Assembly: GCA_022605955.1 (NCBI GenBank)
Contig: JAKCOZ010000005.1
Location: forward strand, 29,899,950-29,963,949
Source: Rallus limicola
Lineage: Eukaryota; Chordata; Aves; Gruiformes; Rallidae
Direction: 5' to 3'
Length of the DNA stretch: 64,000 nucleotides
The position numbers were made by a program, and so were the translations under genes. Position 1 is the first letter of the stretch, and every line of letters starts with the position of its first letter. Under the pieces are notes generated by a model. It saw only the letters and a program-made list of their open reading frames with translations, was not told the DNA's origin and did no database searches. Below are positions 37,901-50,598 of the stretch, piece by piece.

Positions 37901-40900
37901 TTTTGTGAGAATTTCTAGTTAACCCAAGTGATTAGCTGTCTTGAGCTGACATAATGTTATCACCTTTAAAAATAAGGAACTAAAAAGGGAAGCAAAAATA
38001 CATTTCTGAATGTCTGATTTTATTTTTTTTTAATCTGACAAATATTGTTGTATTCACAGTGTCTTCATCTTCATTATAATTATTAAAATGAAAATGCTAA
38101 CAGCACCATAGATTCAAGACCAGCCTAACCACTCAAATAATCTGCACTGCTTTTATGGAAACGTCAGCATGAGGTGTAGAAAGGGAGTGACATTAAACTA
38201 GTGTTTGTGCTATAATTACTTATGCTTAAAATTCATGAACTAAAGTTAGCTCACTAGTCTAACTCTTCTGAGTAACTGTATACCACATCACATGAATCAG
38301 ATCTTACAAGGCAAAAGGTCCACAATAATGTGACTGTCATGGACAGGGAAGTCTGACAAAACAATGCTTTACAAATGCCTGACACAGATGAGATGATGTA
38401 TTTCTTAATGTACAAGGTGGTTAGGAAAGAGGCTGGCTATAGAGGCAAGAGAGACATAGGAATCAGTCCAGAAGTACCCTAAATTTCCTTACAGTATGGT
38501 TTAGAAAGTAACTGTCTGAAAGAGAATAATGAAGACTAGTTAAGAGGAAGAACCCAATCTCAATCACAGTCTCATTGGGTTGTGCAATTTTATTTCAGCA
38601 GAAATAATCAACAAAACAAAAGTTTTCTCCAGAATCTTCTTAATTTTTTGTGTGGTTTTTTCCTTCTGATTTTTTTTTCATTCTCTATTTTGATGGTTTA
38701 CAGGGCACAGTAATAAAACTACAGTATTACATCTCAGTAACGTCCTTCTCCTGTTACATGTATTCTACCACTACAACCTCACCTAAAATATTCAAATACC
38801 ATAGTGCCTTCAAACCTGGATCAGCTGGGAAATGCTAGGAAGAGAAAGAAAATAAGTCTAATGTTATGTCAAGCATGAAAAACCTTCTATAAGAATTTTT
38901 CCTTCTATATTATATAAAATGATATATATGCAAGTTTCTAAGGCTGTGGCTCTGGTGGAAATAACAACTTAAGTAACTAGTTTTAAGTTAATAAAGTCAG
39001 ACAGGCCATGAACTAAATGGGAAAAAATCTTTCTAAATTGTAACACAGCTTAGATGTCTATACATAAGTTGTTTGTTTTATGTTATGCTGCAATGTGATT
39101 TCTAGGAGAATAAATACTAGACATGAAAACTGAGAGTCCAAAACACAACGCAGTTAGAAGTTTACATCAGTCTTGTAAAAATCCAGTCAGTTGTTAGTTT
39201 GGGGCATACCTTTTCTTTTTTTCCTTTTAATTAATGTTGTCATGGCAATGGGAAATTTTTATTTTTTGAGTGCTTAGCAGCTATGCTCAAGTTTAAATCA
39301 GTGGGAAGAGCAAGTGCTTAGTACCTTTGAAAATAAAGTTTAGTGAACAATGGAATTTGTAGTCAATGTTTTGGTGATGTAAATTTGATCCTAGCAAATG
39401 CAGACGCTTATTCCATATAAAAACTTATTCCTCATTTAGTAACTTCATCATGCCTTGAGCTTTACCATTCTGTATCACAAATCTCACTCTGATTAATGTT
39501 CCTGGGTGGGTGGAAAGGTTCGATTTGTACTTCGCACTAGTATCAATACTGCTGTTTGAACATGCTTGTGTCAGTTTAATAGTTTTGTTTTTATAAACAG
39601 TTGGTGCCATAATACTACAATTGGTCCTGCTAAATTTGTCCATGTAGATTGGGAATGCTTCAAGCATTTTGAACAGTGAAGTAAAAAAAAAGTATATTTT
39701 CTCATTTAGGTCTTTTTTAACCTCATAAAAAGTAATGTCTTAAAAATAATTTTAAAAATTATTATACAGTCAAGTTCTGTCTTCCAATTTAACTTCAGAA
39801 ATATACCTTTCAAAGATGTATTTATTGTATGTACTCATTAATGTATATAGACGAGCTATCAAAGACAACAAAAGGAATATATATGGTAACTTAGTCTTTT
39901 GATATTGTCACAAATCCATGCCTGTTGTTCTGTTACAAACATGTGAGAATGTTTCAAGAAAAATGGTTGAAACTTATAAATTAAAGGTTCTTCAATATTG
40001 CATCTGGCTGTAACATCTAATTAACATTTTAAAGGCTACAGTTTAATTTAAATGAATGGCAGGCCTTTGACTGCACAAGACAGCTCATGAACATGATTAC
40101 AACAAAGTAATTTCCCTTTGTCAGATACAGACTTTCAGTAATAGTGTTCTCTTAGCTTAATAAAGTTAAGCACCACTTACAATCGGCACTTCATTTTGCT
40201 TCTTTCTATTATATAGAATGGTGGTTGTTCAGTTCTTATAGCAGCCATCTGCGTAGGTGTTCATTTGTACTCTCCTGCTGTGTGGGTACTCTGTCTAATT
40301 CCCAAGCTTCTAGCATTATAATAGTTTCACAAAATGCTGTTTGAATTTTTATAAGCTAGTTTTCATTATCATTAGCTGAATGTTCCAAAGCTTTATACTG
40401 CCCAATATGGTTCTATTTTGACTCATGTTTGTATGCATTGATAATGTCTCTGTGCTGTAATATTAGTGTTACAATATCCACTGGAAAAACTTGTTATATA
40501 AGTAAGTCGAAATTTATAACGTTATAATTTATTCTATAATCTTCCTTTTCCCCCCCCAAATTAAATAAAATTATAGATATATTTCAAAATCACGATATAG
40601 TTTTCATTTAAAAGTTTGATTCCTTTTCAATGCAGCAGCAAAATTTGTGCAGGTTAAAGACATCCTAATGGGTAATGTATAATCTAACAAATTGGAACAT
40701 TCTGATACTGGTTTGTCACTATCTAAGACCCCTTGTTGCTGTTAGTTCTTGTAGTTCTGCCTCAGACAAAAGGGAAGGATGTGACGGAATGGTATTCTGT
40801 CATTTTTTCCATATTACTTTGCCCTCCTCTCTCAAGTGAATTCAGCCATTATTACCCCTTAGCTTAGAGCCTGTTAGAGCATTCCACAATAGAAGGTCCC

Positions 40901-42691
40901 CCTTGTGTTCCTCAAACATGTCTTGCATTCCCTTGGAGAGGCATATTTGGAAGAGCAATTAAGCATTGTTGTTTGCAGAAGAAAGCAAGACATCTACTAG
41001 TATTCTGTACTCGCATGAGGCCCTCCTTCTTAGGATCCCAGAATGCTTTGGAAGTATTCATTAAATTTATAGCACTAACTGAAATATGTACTTTGTACAT
41101 GTTTATTATAGTTCTATGGTGTGGATGATTAAACAGAGTCCTGCAAAGGAAAGATGAAAATTGCTTGTTATGTGATTTAAAAAAACCCAACCCAACAAGG
41201 AAGTGGCAGAAATGGAGTGCAGCTATCATGGGTCTTAACATTTCTCTGTAGTTTAAAATTCATAGGCATTTGGAAGAAGGAATCATATTTTGCCTTTGTT
41301 ATTTACTGTTGAGGGAACAGTTGTTTCAGAATGTGTTACTGCTCAGTATAACCTTTTAAAAGTTCTATTTGAAATGCATACAAAATAATGAAAAATCAGC
41401 ATAAATCACTATTTTAATCAGTAAATATAGACTAGAAATAGCCATCTATCTAATTTTACTTTCCTGCCCCATATTAATGAAGTGATTAAAAAAGAAGTAA
41501 TCTCTAATCTGGGGTACAAAATGTACACTTAAATATTCAAGACATTATTTTTATTTTGAAATTTTTAGAATGTAATTTATCAATTAAGTATTAACTGAGT
41601 TTTTTGTTCTAAAACTTTGAATCAAAATGCATGTAACTTGATTTTTTATTTTGTTTTACATAAAATGACAAAGAATTATGCAATAAGTTCCTAAGCATTT
41701 TCTAGAAATGTTTTGAAACAATAATCTAAATTCTTAGATGTCTTGTCATTTCCGTTTTATATCTCAGGCAAACTTTCCCTATTTTACAGTTCAAGAATCT
41801 TGTACTTTCAGTAGATTTGCAATATCATCCTGAACACCAAGAGATGGTACTGCTAAGATGTTAGAAAAAGTCCCTTTGTCAGGTGGGAAGTGTAGATAAG
41901 TCTGCGAAATGTTTTGGCGTTTGGGTATGAGCTTCCACCACGAATGCTAAAACTTAGCTGAGAAGTATTTTATCAATCACTGTGTACTGTGCATTTGAAA
42001 AATTGATGGAAACAGAAGGAATGCAGTTGTCTGGATGAATGTGAGTGGAAATAATACTCCATCTCTGCTTACTAACTCTCAAGAGTTAATATTTCACTCT
42101 ACGACCATAGCGTTAATTCTGTTGAGAAGAAATTCCTATATTCTTGATGACACATAAAAATTGCTGTTAGAGAATGATGAGAATCTACAATAGAAATGCC
42201 AATTCAACTATGTCAAGGATAGTTGTCTTATTTTTCACTGCAGACAAAATACCACTTTCTGTTCTTCATTTAAATTTCTGAACATCAGGGATCCTCAAAT
42301 TTGTAACTGGCAATAGGTACTATGTAGTTTATTCTGAGGTAAGGCATTCTATTAAGATTGGATCTTTGATCATCTGTTTTTCATAAAGTACAAAGTAAAT
42401 CAGACTGAAAAGGTGAGATTACTTTTTTTTTTGTTTCCTTAACTCTGGTTCTGGATTAGGTGCATACTCAGTAATCTAAAAAGCCCTGCAAGAGCCTTGC
42501 CCTAATTAATTTAACAATCTGCAAACTCCATGAATCTTATGGCAACAGCAACAGACAATGCTTCTTAAATTTACATCCTCTAGAGTGCACTTAATAGGAT
42601 CAGAGCAGTCACAGAGAAGAATAGTCAGTTATGGAATTTATTTCTCTCAGCAATCGAATTGAGTATGATTCTTTCTATTTGCAGACACCCC
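31913..42691. other. 10.8-kb AT-rich stretch without recognisable genes
   Basis: Read on both strands; no supported gene or transposon. The largest frame, 32241-32639 (132 codons), ends in a Phe/Trp/Val-rich run caused by T/G-rich DNA and is taken as chance. The minus frame 35532-35723 and the minus frame 39425-39667 (which ends in a stretch like TLIRVRFVIQNGKAQ) look somewhat more protein-like but match nothing I know. An acceptor at about 40217 (cttctttctattatatag) precedes a 34-codon hydrophobic frame with no clear donor. A purine-rich segment covers roughly 33950-34080 on the plus strand. Confidence 0.5.
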
Positions 42692-42719
42692 CAGTAAGAA
42701 AACGAATATTTTCTTACTG
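42692..42719. repeat. perfect 11-bp hairpin
   Basis: CAGTAAGAAAA (42692-42702) and TTTTCTTACTG (42709-42719) are perfect reverse complements around the loop CGAATA. It stands alone in non-coding DNA. Confidence 0.85.
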
Positions 42720-45241
42720 AGAACTAAATTTGTCCTGAAATGTGTATAAAATGATCATATAAATAAAAGGACCTTAAAAAGTAGAAACCGTAGTTTTACT
42801 GCTGGGTTTTGCACAAGACAATTTATGTAAATAGCTCCAGGAAGAACAATGGGCATTTTAAAAATACATGTAGAAATATATATTACTGTAATCCAAGTGC
42901 CTTGAGATAAAATGAAAAAATCAGGGGTCTTTGTGAGCTATTTTATGATTCAATTGAATTTTTGTTTCAGTCCTTCTAATTAATTCTTAAGCTTTAGTTC
43001 ATAATAAGAAAGCAAGTTATGCTTTTTATTTATTTTTTCAGCATTAGTTGAAAAGGACTAGGACTGCATCCAAATTTTTAAAGTACCAATGAACCAAATA
43101 CACTTTTTTATCTTAGAATCTACTCACAAAGAGTGCAGATGGCACCACCAATAAATGACTGTCATGGACCAAGATCTTTTCTATGCAAATGACTAATGCA
43201 TCACTACAATTCTGTCAGAGCAACAGAAAGAGGCTGCCAAAAAAAAATCATATCATAATCAGTGAGTGTTCCTGATTGTTCACTGTTTGTAGCACATATG
43301 GATCCTCTGAAATACAGAACACCTACCTAAAAGAAATACTGAAATCATTATGCATCATGAACTTTTGCATGTGTTTAGAATGTTTTAAGGAAACTATTTG
43401 GTCTACAATAAACAGACATATTTTCCCAGTGTCATTACAGCAATAGCTGTGTTAAAAAAAGAAACAAACAAAAAACCCACCCCAAAATAAACAACACATT
43501 AGAATCTATGCTTTAATTTACAAAGCAATAATCAGGACATAGTTTGAAATTGAGCTGTCTCAAGGCTTTCTCATAGGCTCCTTGAAATGAATCTATAGCA
43601 TGAAAAGTAGATATGCAAGAAACATTTGAGGAACAGGAAGGGAGAAGGACATAATTATTCTACCCACAAAACCTTCTATTTTATTTATTGTGGAACACAG
43701 CTGACTTCTAGCAGTCTGGTGACCAGTGTGACAGAGCATTATACCTCAATGTCTATAAGGCAATTAAATAATTTCACATAAACCCCAAATGTTTAACGGT
43801 AACTTATGAGGTATCAAAATCTGCATGGAGAGGAAACCAATTCAAAGGGAAAGAAATTCACAGAATTTTTGAAAGGTGATAAAAATGAGAGAGAAAATGT
43901 AGTCTATTGAAAACCACTGACAAAATTGGAAGATGCTCAAAGCAAAGATCAGATAAAATTAGAGTATTTCTTGAACACTCCTTTAAAATGGAAATACATG
44001 CTTAAATCAATTCTTTCTATAAGTCCCTGTAACACTGTGAGAAGTGCTTGACACCCTTCCTCTCAAACTGGCATGGTTTCAAAATACATGGGTTTGACTG
44101 GAGAATGAGCTCAGACGCTCTCTCTCAACATTAAAGCTCTATGGCAAAGATTATACTAAAGAAAAGAATTTAGGGAAAAAATAGATTTTTGCTTTTTCCA
44201 GAAGCTTCAAGTATATGAGATTTGAGAGGGAAACATCTACTGCTCGGAAACTCCCATGCCTCAATAGTTCGGATAAGTTTACTGTACATTAGGCCTCCTC
44301 GCTAACAGAGGTCATTTCCCTGTTAATCATGTTATATTTTGAGTCATCTGAAGATATTTGTCACTCAAGGTGTTTCAGTCAGGCAGGCCTCAAAGATAGA
44401 AGAGGTTTTAAAACTAGATTAGAACCCTACAATCATTTAATCTGAAGTAACCTATTCAGATTTTAGCATACTCTTCAAAAAGTTGTCTGATCTTTAATTC
44501 AATATTTGAAGTTATAAAGAAGATCTTTGTTCCAGTTGTGTTTTCATGTTCAGTGTGGAATTTACGTCTTGCCTGAATATTTCTAGTTCTTAATTTTTCA
44601 TTTATTGAATCATGTTGTATTTTGCTTTGTTAGAGTAGCAACTTTTTTTTCCTCATTTTCCATTTTCCTATATTCTCAACAAATCCCTTTATAATCTGCT
44701 TTTAGATAAATAAACCAGTTATATCAGCCTACATCCAGATGGAGAATGCTTCAGTACCAACCTTTTCTGTTGTGTGAATATTTTCCTTCAATAGATTTAT
44801 AAACTCCCCTCCCACAAATAATATTCCACTCATGCCTTCATTATTGTCATGTAATGAAATTGTCTTGCTATTCATCTCACCTAACATTATTCAGTGTAAG
44901 GGTACATGTCTGTTATGAGCTGGTCAGGGTTCCCTCTGTAATTAAAGGAAAAGGAAAAGCAATTCTACAATGTCAATCATCCTATTTTTAGAAAGATGAC
45001 TCACCCTCAGGATTATTTGTATCTCTCTCTCAACTATACAGGGAGCCCAGACTTCTGATTAGATTACATTTCCACAGGCATCTACAATAGGTGAAAATAT
45101 TCCCAAGTATTTGGTGAGTTATTTCTATTCCTTCACATGAAACTTGATTTGATTAAATGAATTAAATCCTATAGGCAAAACAGATGGGAAAAAGCCTGCT
45201 TTGAAAATCTTTTTGAGACTTCAACTCTTACCACTTTGCAG
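42720..45241. other. non-coding DNA
   Basis: No supported gene or transposon. The minus strand at 44992-44998 reads GTGAGTC, a good donor core, but no matching acceptor with an open frame was found beside it. Confidence 0.5.
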
Positions 45242-45316
45242 CTTCAGGACTTAAGTACTTCTCACCAATTTGTACTTAGGGAGCTGGGGTACTTTACGGA
45301 GAAAACACATGTGAAG
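45242..45316 (+). other. candidate internal exon, 75 nt, phase 0-0
   Basis: Acceptor caactcttaccactttgcag ends at 45241, with a good pyrimidine tract. The 75-nt block is an exact multiple of three, open in frame 0, and ends AAG|GTAGAC. The peptide begins LQDLSTSHQFVLRELGYF. Reading through the donor the frame stays open to 45439 but becomes a hydrophobic random string, as expected beyond an exon edge. No family recognised. It lies about 300 bp left of the probable LTR. Confidence 0.13.
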
Positions 45317-45614
45317 GTAGACAGCTTTGCAAACCTATTTCTTCAAGGAGCTATGCAAAATAATTGTTCAATGCCTTCTCAATATAAATTATCTATCAAT
45401 ATTTTTATATATAGGGATATTATTTGTCTTCTTTGTTGAGTTTGCTTTCTGACTACTCTTTCTCACTTATGATCTCTTTTGAACTAGGGTCATGTCTCGA
45501 TTTTTGTGGAACATGAACTCTGTGGTATGTATATAACATTAAAATGCAAATAATTACTCATTATACTCTTCAACTATTTAGATTTTGACATCCATTTTTT
45601 ACAATATCTAGTGC
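45317..45614. other. non-coding DNA
   Basis: AT-rich spacer between the candidate exon and the probable LTR; nothing recognised. Confidence 0.5.
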
Positions 45615-46187
45615 TGTTGTGTAAAGGGTGAGAGATAGAGTGGTTGATGGAGGCCCTCTTGTTGAGTCATGAGGTTCAGAAAGGACCCCTCACTTTCTAA
45701 ACTTCTCAGAGAGCAGCCTAGGTGTGGCTAGGTCAAATCTTAGTCCCAGATTTGGTTGACAGTTTATGTCTAAAGAATTATACACATAACCACACATCAG
45801 AGTCAACATTTTCCTCTCAGAGACGCCTAAAGGATTTTCAGTGAGACAGATCTGCAAATTTGAAACAGAAAGTTTATTAAAGCAAATAGGTATATAGAGT
45901 TCTGAATTGTCATTGATAAATGCACTTCCTGCAAGAAAACTAAATATATGACTGACTATAGTTATGTCAGCAAAATACTATTCTAGGTATTCTCATCAAA
46001 AGGTGAAGTCACAATGCTTACCAAGAAGGTGTCCCTGTCTTGTGTGGGGGAGAAGCCTGTAAATTGCCTGTTCTGGGTCTTCAGTTTCTTCTCTCTCCCC
46101 CTGGAGGTAACTTTCTCAATAACCTTTATGACACAATCTTAGCTGTGTCCCTTCCTGAGGTGACATTTAACAAGATTTAGGTAGACA
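45615..46187 (-). mobile_element. probable solo ERV LTR, minus orientation
   Basis: A block of about 570 bp whose base composition differs from its AT-rich flanks. On the minus strand it has TATATA at 45896-45891 and AATAAA at 45878-45873. This TATA-then-AATAAA spacing of about 20 nt is the arrangement seen in avian alpharetroviral LTRs, where the polyadenylation signal lies just before R. About 290 bp precede it (U3) and 250 bp follow it (R-U5). Possible ends are TG (TGTCTACCTAAATC at 46187) and CA (TTTACACAACA at 45615). The phrase TTGTTGAGTCATGAGGTTCA inside it feels familiar from avian LTRs, but I cannot confirm the family. No second LTR, primer-binding site or gag/pol remnant is adjacent, so it would be a solo LTR. 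Exact ends and target-site duplication are not resolved. Confidence 0.45.
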
Positions 46188-49100
46188 GTGGAGTAACATT
46201 GTCATATATGTTGGGCATGTACTTCTTTAGCTCATTATCATATTTGAGGCTGTCAACTTTAATATTTATTTTGCAGTTAAGTAAGCAAAAGGTCTCACTT
46301 CGGACACTGTGGCCTTCAATATTCTGTGTAGAAACTGTCTATTTGTTTATTCTGCACTCTCCACCCAAAACAGGGATGCCTTGCTGCTGTAAGACTTCCT
46401 CCTTCAGTCACTTCTCACATGAACATTGTGGATCTCCATTCATGATGTCTGCATGCAATAAGTGGACACTGATGTTTTTAAACTCAGTGCAATTCTCACA
46501 AATGCAAAAGAACCTGATTTCTTTTGGTACCTGCAGGTTTGCTGTAATAAAAATACAAATATGACATAGAAGGTTTCTTTAGAGGCTTAAAGACGTTTAC
46601 TGAATCAACAGTGCTGCCATGACACATGCTCACCCAATTTGGTTAAGGGTATTCCCCTTTACATACATGTGTCTGTGTGTTTCTTTCTATGATTATAATT
46701 GCATAGAAATCAACTTAGAGTGCATTTGCAAAACAACTATCTAGATAAGTTATACTCTGGTTATGAGTTTCTCTCAAACATTACATTAGTTGCTTCCTCT
46801 TTTACCAAATTTCAGTGGTAGACCTGCACCTCTACATTGTTAATTTATAAATATCAATCCAAACACTTTCTGGTGGAATAGATTTGGATCTTTGTGGAAT
46901 GGAAATGAGAAAAACAAGTTTTCCTCTTTGAGTTCTGGCAACCAGGTTTAATTGCCCAAGTTCTCAAGTAATCAAGTGTGGGATCAGAGTGGATCTGTAA
47001 ATAATCATGGCATTGTGACAGATCAAAAGAAGAAAAAAAAGTAAAACCAAAACATTCCTGGCATAACCAGTGCTGAATGCTTTAATTTCTTAAAAATTAA
47101 TCTGGAAAAATTCCCAGATCATACATCTGTCATGCTAATTTACAGAGGCTGAAGTCTAAGTGAGAAGCACTGGTGAGGATCATTCTTCCTCCCTCCTTCC
47201 TCTGTTCAGCATGATTATTTCCTGGTTACCTGGCAAGTTTAAGCATGAATATCCGTATTCTATCTAGAATTTGCTGTATACTGGTAGGTGCCATTGTAAG
47301 TCCATCTGTCCAACATTTTTCTTATGCATTGTCTACCCTGAGTGTTTGTAGTTGGAGTCTGTGGCAGAGGAGGAACAGGAGACATATTTGTTCCCCACCA
47401 CCACCTTGGTTAGTCCTCTTAAAGTATCTGCTATAGTTCAGTTTATTTCTTTCTTCTGTTAAAATGCAGCCGTGGTACTGCAAATGACAAGTCATCCTCA
47501 GTCATCTTGAAATCACTGGGGTTTTGCTCTGATCTCATTTCACAAGTTCTATGTCACATACAAGCTATTCTTGACTGCTACCAGTTTCTGTGACCAGAAT
47601 CAGATACATAGTTATAGACATATATAGATCCTCCTGGTTCACAGAAGCTGCTGAAAAGTTGGTTTTTTTTCTTTTCATCCATATCCAATCTGGTTTGTGA
47701 CAATTTAGTATAGAAATACCTATTCATTTTTCAGTTTGCAGATTCTTTGTTTTTAAACACAATTTTTTCTGTGATAGTTACTGAGATAGATGTAGTAAGT
47801 GTCATGATAGTACAAAAATGTTCTACTAGAATGTTCCATCTTAACACCAAATTAATTGCATTATATTGACTGACGCTTAAATAGCATTTTTGTCTCATTC
47901 TGTTGTCAGTCTTGTTCATCAGATACAGCAGTATTCAAAATGAGGATGTGTGAGAAGTTCAGAGGTTCAGTAGCCAATTTAATCTTATGATTTTAATCAG
48001 TCATAATCCAGTTCTTAAGAAGGCTTAAAATGCTCAGAACAATTCCTCTTTTTTTATATTATTACAATTTCTTATAATGTTATGATAACACAAGTTGTAA
48101 AACTAATGCGAGCCAGATTTACTTCTAAAAGAATGAGTTGTGTTAGAGCTTCAAAGATGATCAACTCAGTAGGCTCTGTAGCATTGTCTGGATAATGCTA
48201 GAAGAGACGGATTTTTTTTTCCCAATTTAATTAAGTATTTTTTTATAAAGCACCTTTGGACAAATCTGGAGACATACCTGGTTCTCATGTCTCTAGTTCA
48301 AGAGCTTCAGCTTTAAGGAGGACAAGTTGGCCTCTCTAGAATGATTTGAGAAAACAAAATTATTTTCAAGTGTCTATGCTTCCTATATAAGCAATATGTA
48401 TATATCTATAAATACATATATAAACCCCACACACTGAGTGCTGCCAACAATCACTATGAATGAAATGCAGCGAGAACAAGCAAAGAAAGCCTGGTTGCTG
48501 TCTTATGGTTAACCATTTTGTTACACCGTTTTTTAAAGAAAAAATCACAGATGTACACTTTCCATTTCATGATGAATTCCCTTTAGTGGCACGCATTAAA
48601 GGAATATTTTATTCCAAAGCTGTATTCCTGAAATTCCTGTTTAAATGCCATGTAGTAAAGTAATTTGTGTTTTAGAGATGCTGTAATTCTGATCACTAAT
48701 TTCCTTTGTACCTGCAGCTCTATTATATAAATTGGAGCCTATACAATATTTAATAAGATCAATGAGCTTGTTACTTCTTAGGCATCTGTTCTGAGAGATT
48801 TAAATCACTGGAATATGCCTAAAGCTGATGTACTGGATTGGGATTCACAAAAATCTCACTGGTGCGACTCTTTCACCATAGGTTCAACCATAGGTTGTAG
48901 GCTCCACTACAGAAAGGGAGCACCTACGATTATTTTCACTGTATTTTTTGATCAATCCTTCTATTTTAAGAAACTGCCATTTTAGTAAGAGAATTTCAGT
49001 GAGAGAATTTCTATTGGTATCAAAAGGTTTTTGAGTGAGTCACTAGACAAAGAGCCATTTTAGATGCCATTTCAACATGGTCAAAACTTTTGGTTAGCTT

Positions 49101-50432
49101 TTATTTACTAAGAATTTCTACCTATAAGATAAAAGTGTACTGAAGCTTTAGGGATGTACTGTAGCAGTTTTAAAAATCTTGAAAAAATCTTTCACCAGCA
49201 ATCTGATGGCATTAAAAAACCCCACACTCCAAACAGGACCATTATTATTTTAGTGCTCCTTTGTAGGTATCTTAACCAAAGATGTAGTCACAGAAAAAAC
49301 ATGCACAAATAATAATACAAAATGTCCATGTTTTCATTACCACTAGAATGAGTGAACTGATGTTTGCAATGTTCTGCTTTGTATGTAACTTTACTTGGCA
49401 ACAGAGGCAATATTTATAGTAAAGTCTATCACTGCTTATTAATGTTATACATTAGAGTATTTGCTACTTCAGAAAATGATATGTTAAAATATGCTGAAAC
49501 ATTTTCAAATAAAACCAGAAAAAATGATCTAACAAATTATTAATTGTATTTCATTGTTTAAATGGTGGAGCATGATGAACCACTGAATGAAGCATTGTAA
49601 ATATATTGATTTCATCTATCTCAATTGTTGTAAGCAGTTATAAAGCCTTAATGAAGCCTCAGGGGAACAATTTCCCACCTTGTTTGTTTAAAAGTTGTTA
49701 AAAAGAAATCTGGACCACAATTTTAAAGTAATTTATATAAAAGCAGAGGACTAAGCCATTCATTTGTGACATACCAATTTTTACATTCCTGATCACAAAG
49801 TATTCTTCTTATTCGGAAATTATGTTTGATGCGTTTAAAAAATGCTTAGAGATATAATGTGACTTTCTTTCACATGTACAGTGGGAAAATATTTTTTCAA
49901 AATATTAGTCTTTAGATTTCAAGTATTGAACCAACAATTTAATTTTCCTTGAAGTGAATACACTAAACAAAGTAATTGTATAGACTAATAATTTAGTCAA
50001 ATCAGAAGATTTAAAACAGATTAGCACTTTTTTTCTTAATCAGCTGTGGGATTAAAATGTGGAATATACTAGGGATGAATTTTCATAGGAAAAATGTTAG
50101 GGTTCAATTCTGAAATGTCTTCAGCATGAAAGCCGAAACAATTTTATTTCAAGGAGATATTCTTCCTAATTTTCATTGGAGGATTGACAGTTGTTCTGAC
50201 ATTAGCTGCACACAAACTAGCTAATGGGTATTTCCATTGGACAGCAACTGTGAAGTTGAGATATGCAAAATAATCAAGGTTCATAAATACTGTAGATTGC
50301 AGGGGAATCCAAAATTATTCAGTCCATCACTCTCACTTGGAGGCTTGGTTTGTATTCTCTATGGAATCTGTTTAAACATGACAGGGAATAACCAACCTTA
50401 CAACACAGCAGACTTTCTTTTTCTTTTACAAG
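46188..50432. other. non-coding DNA
   Basis: No supported gene. The 121-codon plus frame at 46199-46564 directly abuts the probable LTR and is Phe/Ser/Cys-rich with no domain. The LTR-like composition may extend to about 46680, but I cannot define it. The plus frame at 48460-48663 shows no family resemblance. Confidence 0.45.
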
Positions 50433-50598
50433 CTTCCTAAAGCTCCATTTCACCACAAGGCCATTCGGGTCATTTGTGAAGATAAAAGTTCAGTTGTTGA
50501 TGAAAGGGATGCAGGTTCTTGCAGCTGGAGTGGAGGTGGAAAAACCAGAATGGTTAGCTGCTTTGGAGGATGTGCTTGAACAGACTGATATATTACAG
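50433..50598 (+). CDS. best candidate coding exon (unrecognised protein)
   Basis: A strong acceptor (gactttctttttcttttaca+ag) ends at 50432. The 166-nt block carries one base plus 55 codons open to CAG|GTGCTA. The peptide starts FLKLHFTTRPFGSFVKIK and ends EWLAALEDVLEQTDILQ, with an amphipathic-helix pattern in the second half. Codons favour G at first position and G or C ends (GTG, AAG, CAG, GAG, CTT), unlike the surrounding AT-rich DNA. The frame upstream stays open only to a TAA at 50389-50391, and beyond the donor it stops after five codons (TGA at 50617-50619), so both edges fit splice sites. A second frame of the same block is open for 48 codons, which weakens the argument. The donor matches consensus only moderately. 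No family is recognised; it could be an exon of a long gene spanning the window, an eroded pseudogene piece, or chance. Confidence 0.27.

Noticed and set aside
39515..39530. GGTTCGAT motif resembling a tRNA B box
   Set aside because: No A box or cloverleaf can be formed around it.
40912..41241. 109-codon minus-strand frame
   Set aside because: Passes through an A/C-rich low-complexity tract and matches no family.
42692..42719. Hairpin as a transcription terminator
   Set aside because: The window is vertebrate DNA with no bacterial genes, so intrinsic terminators do not apply.
46199..46564. 121-codon plus-strand frame next to the probable LTR
   Set aside because: Phe/Ser/Cys-rich chance composition, no retroviral motif, and opposite in strand to the LTR.
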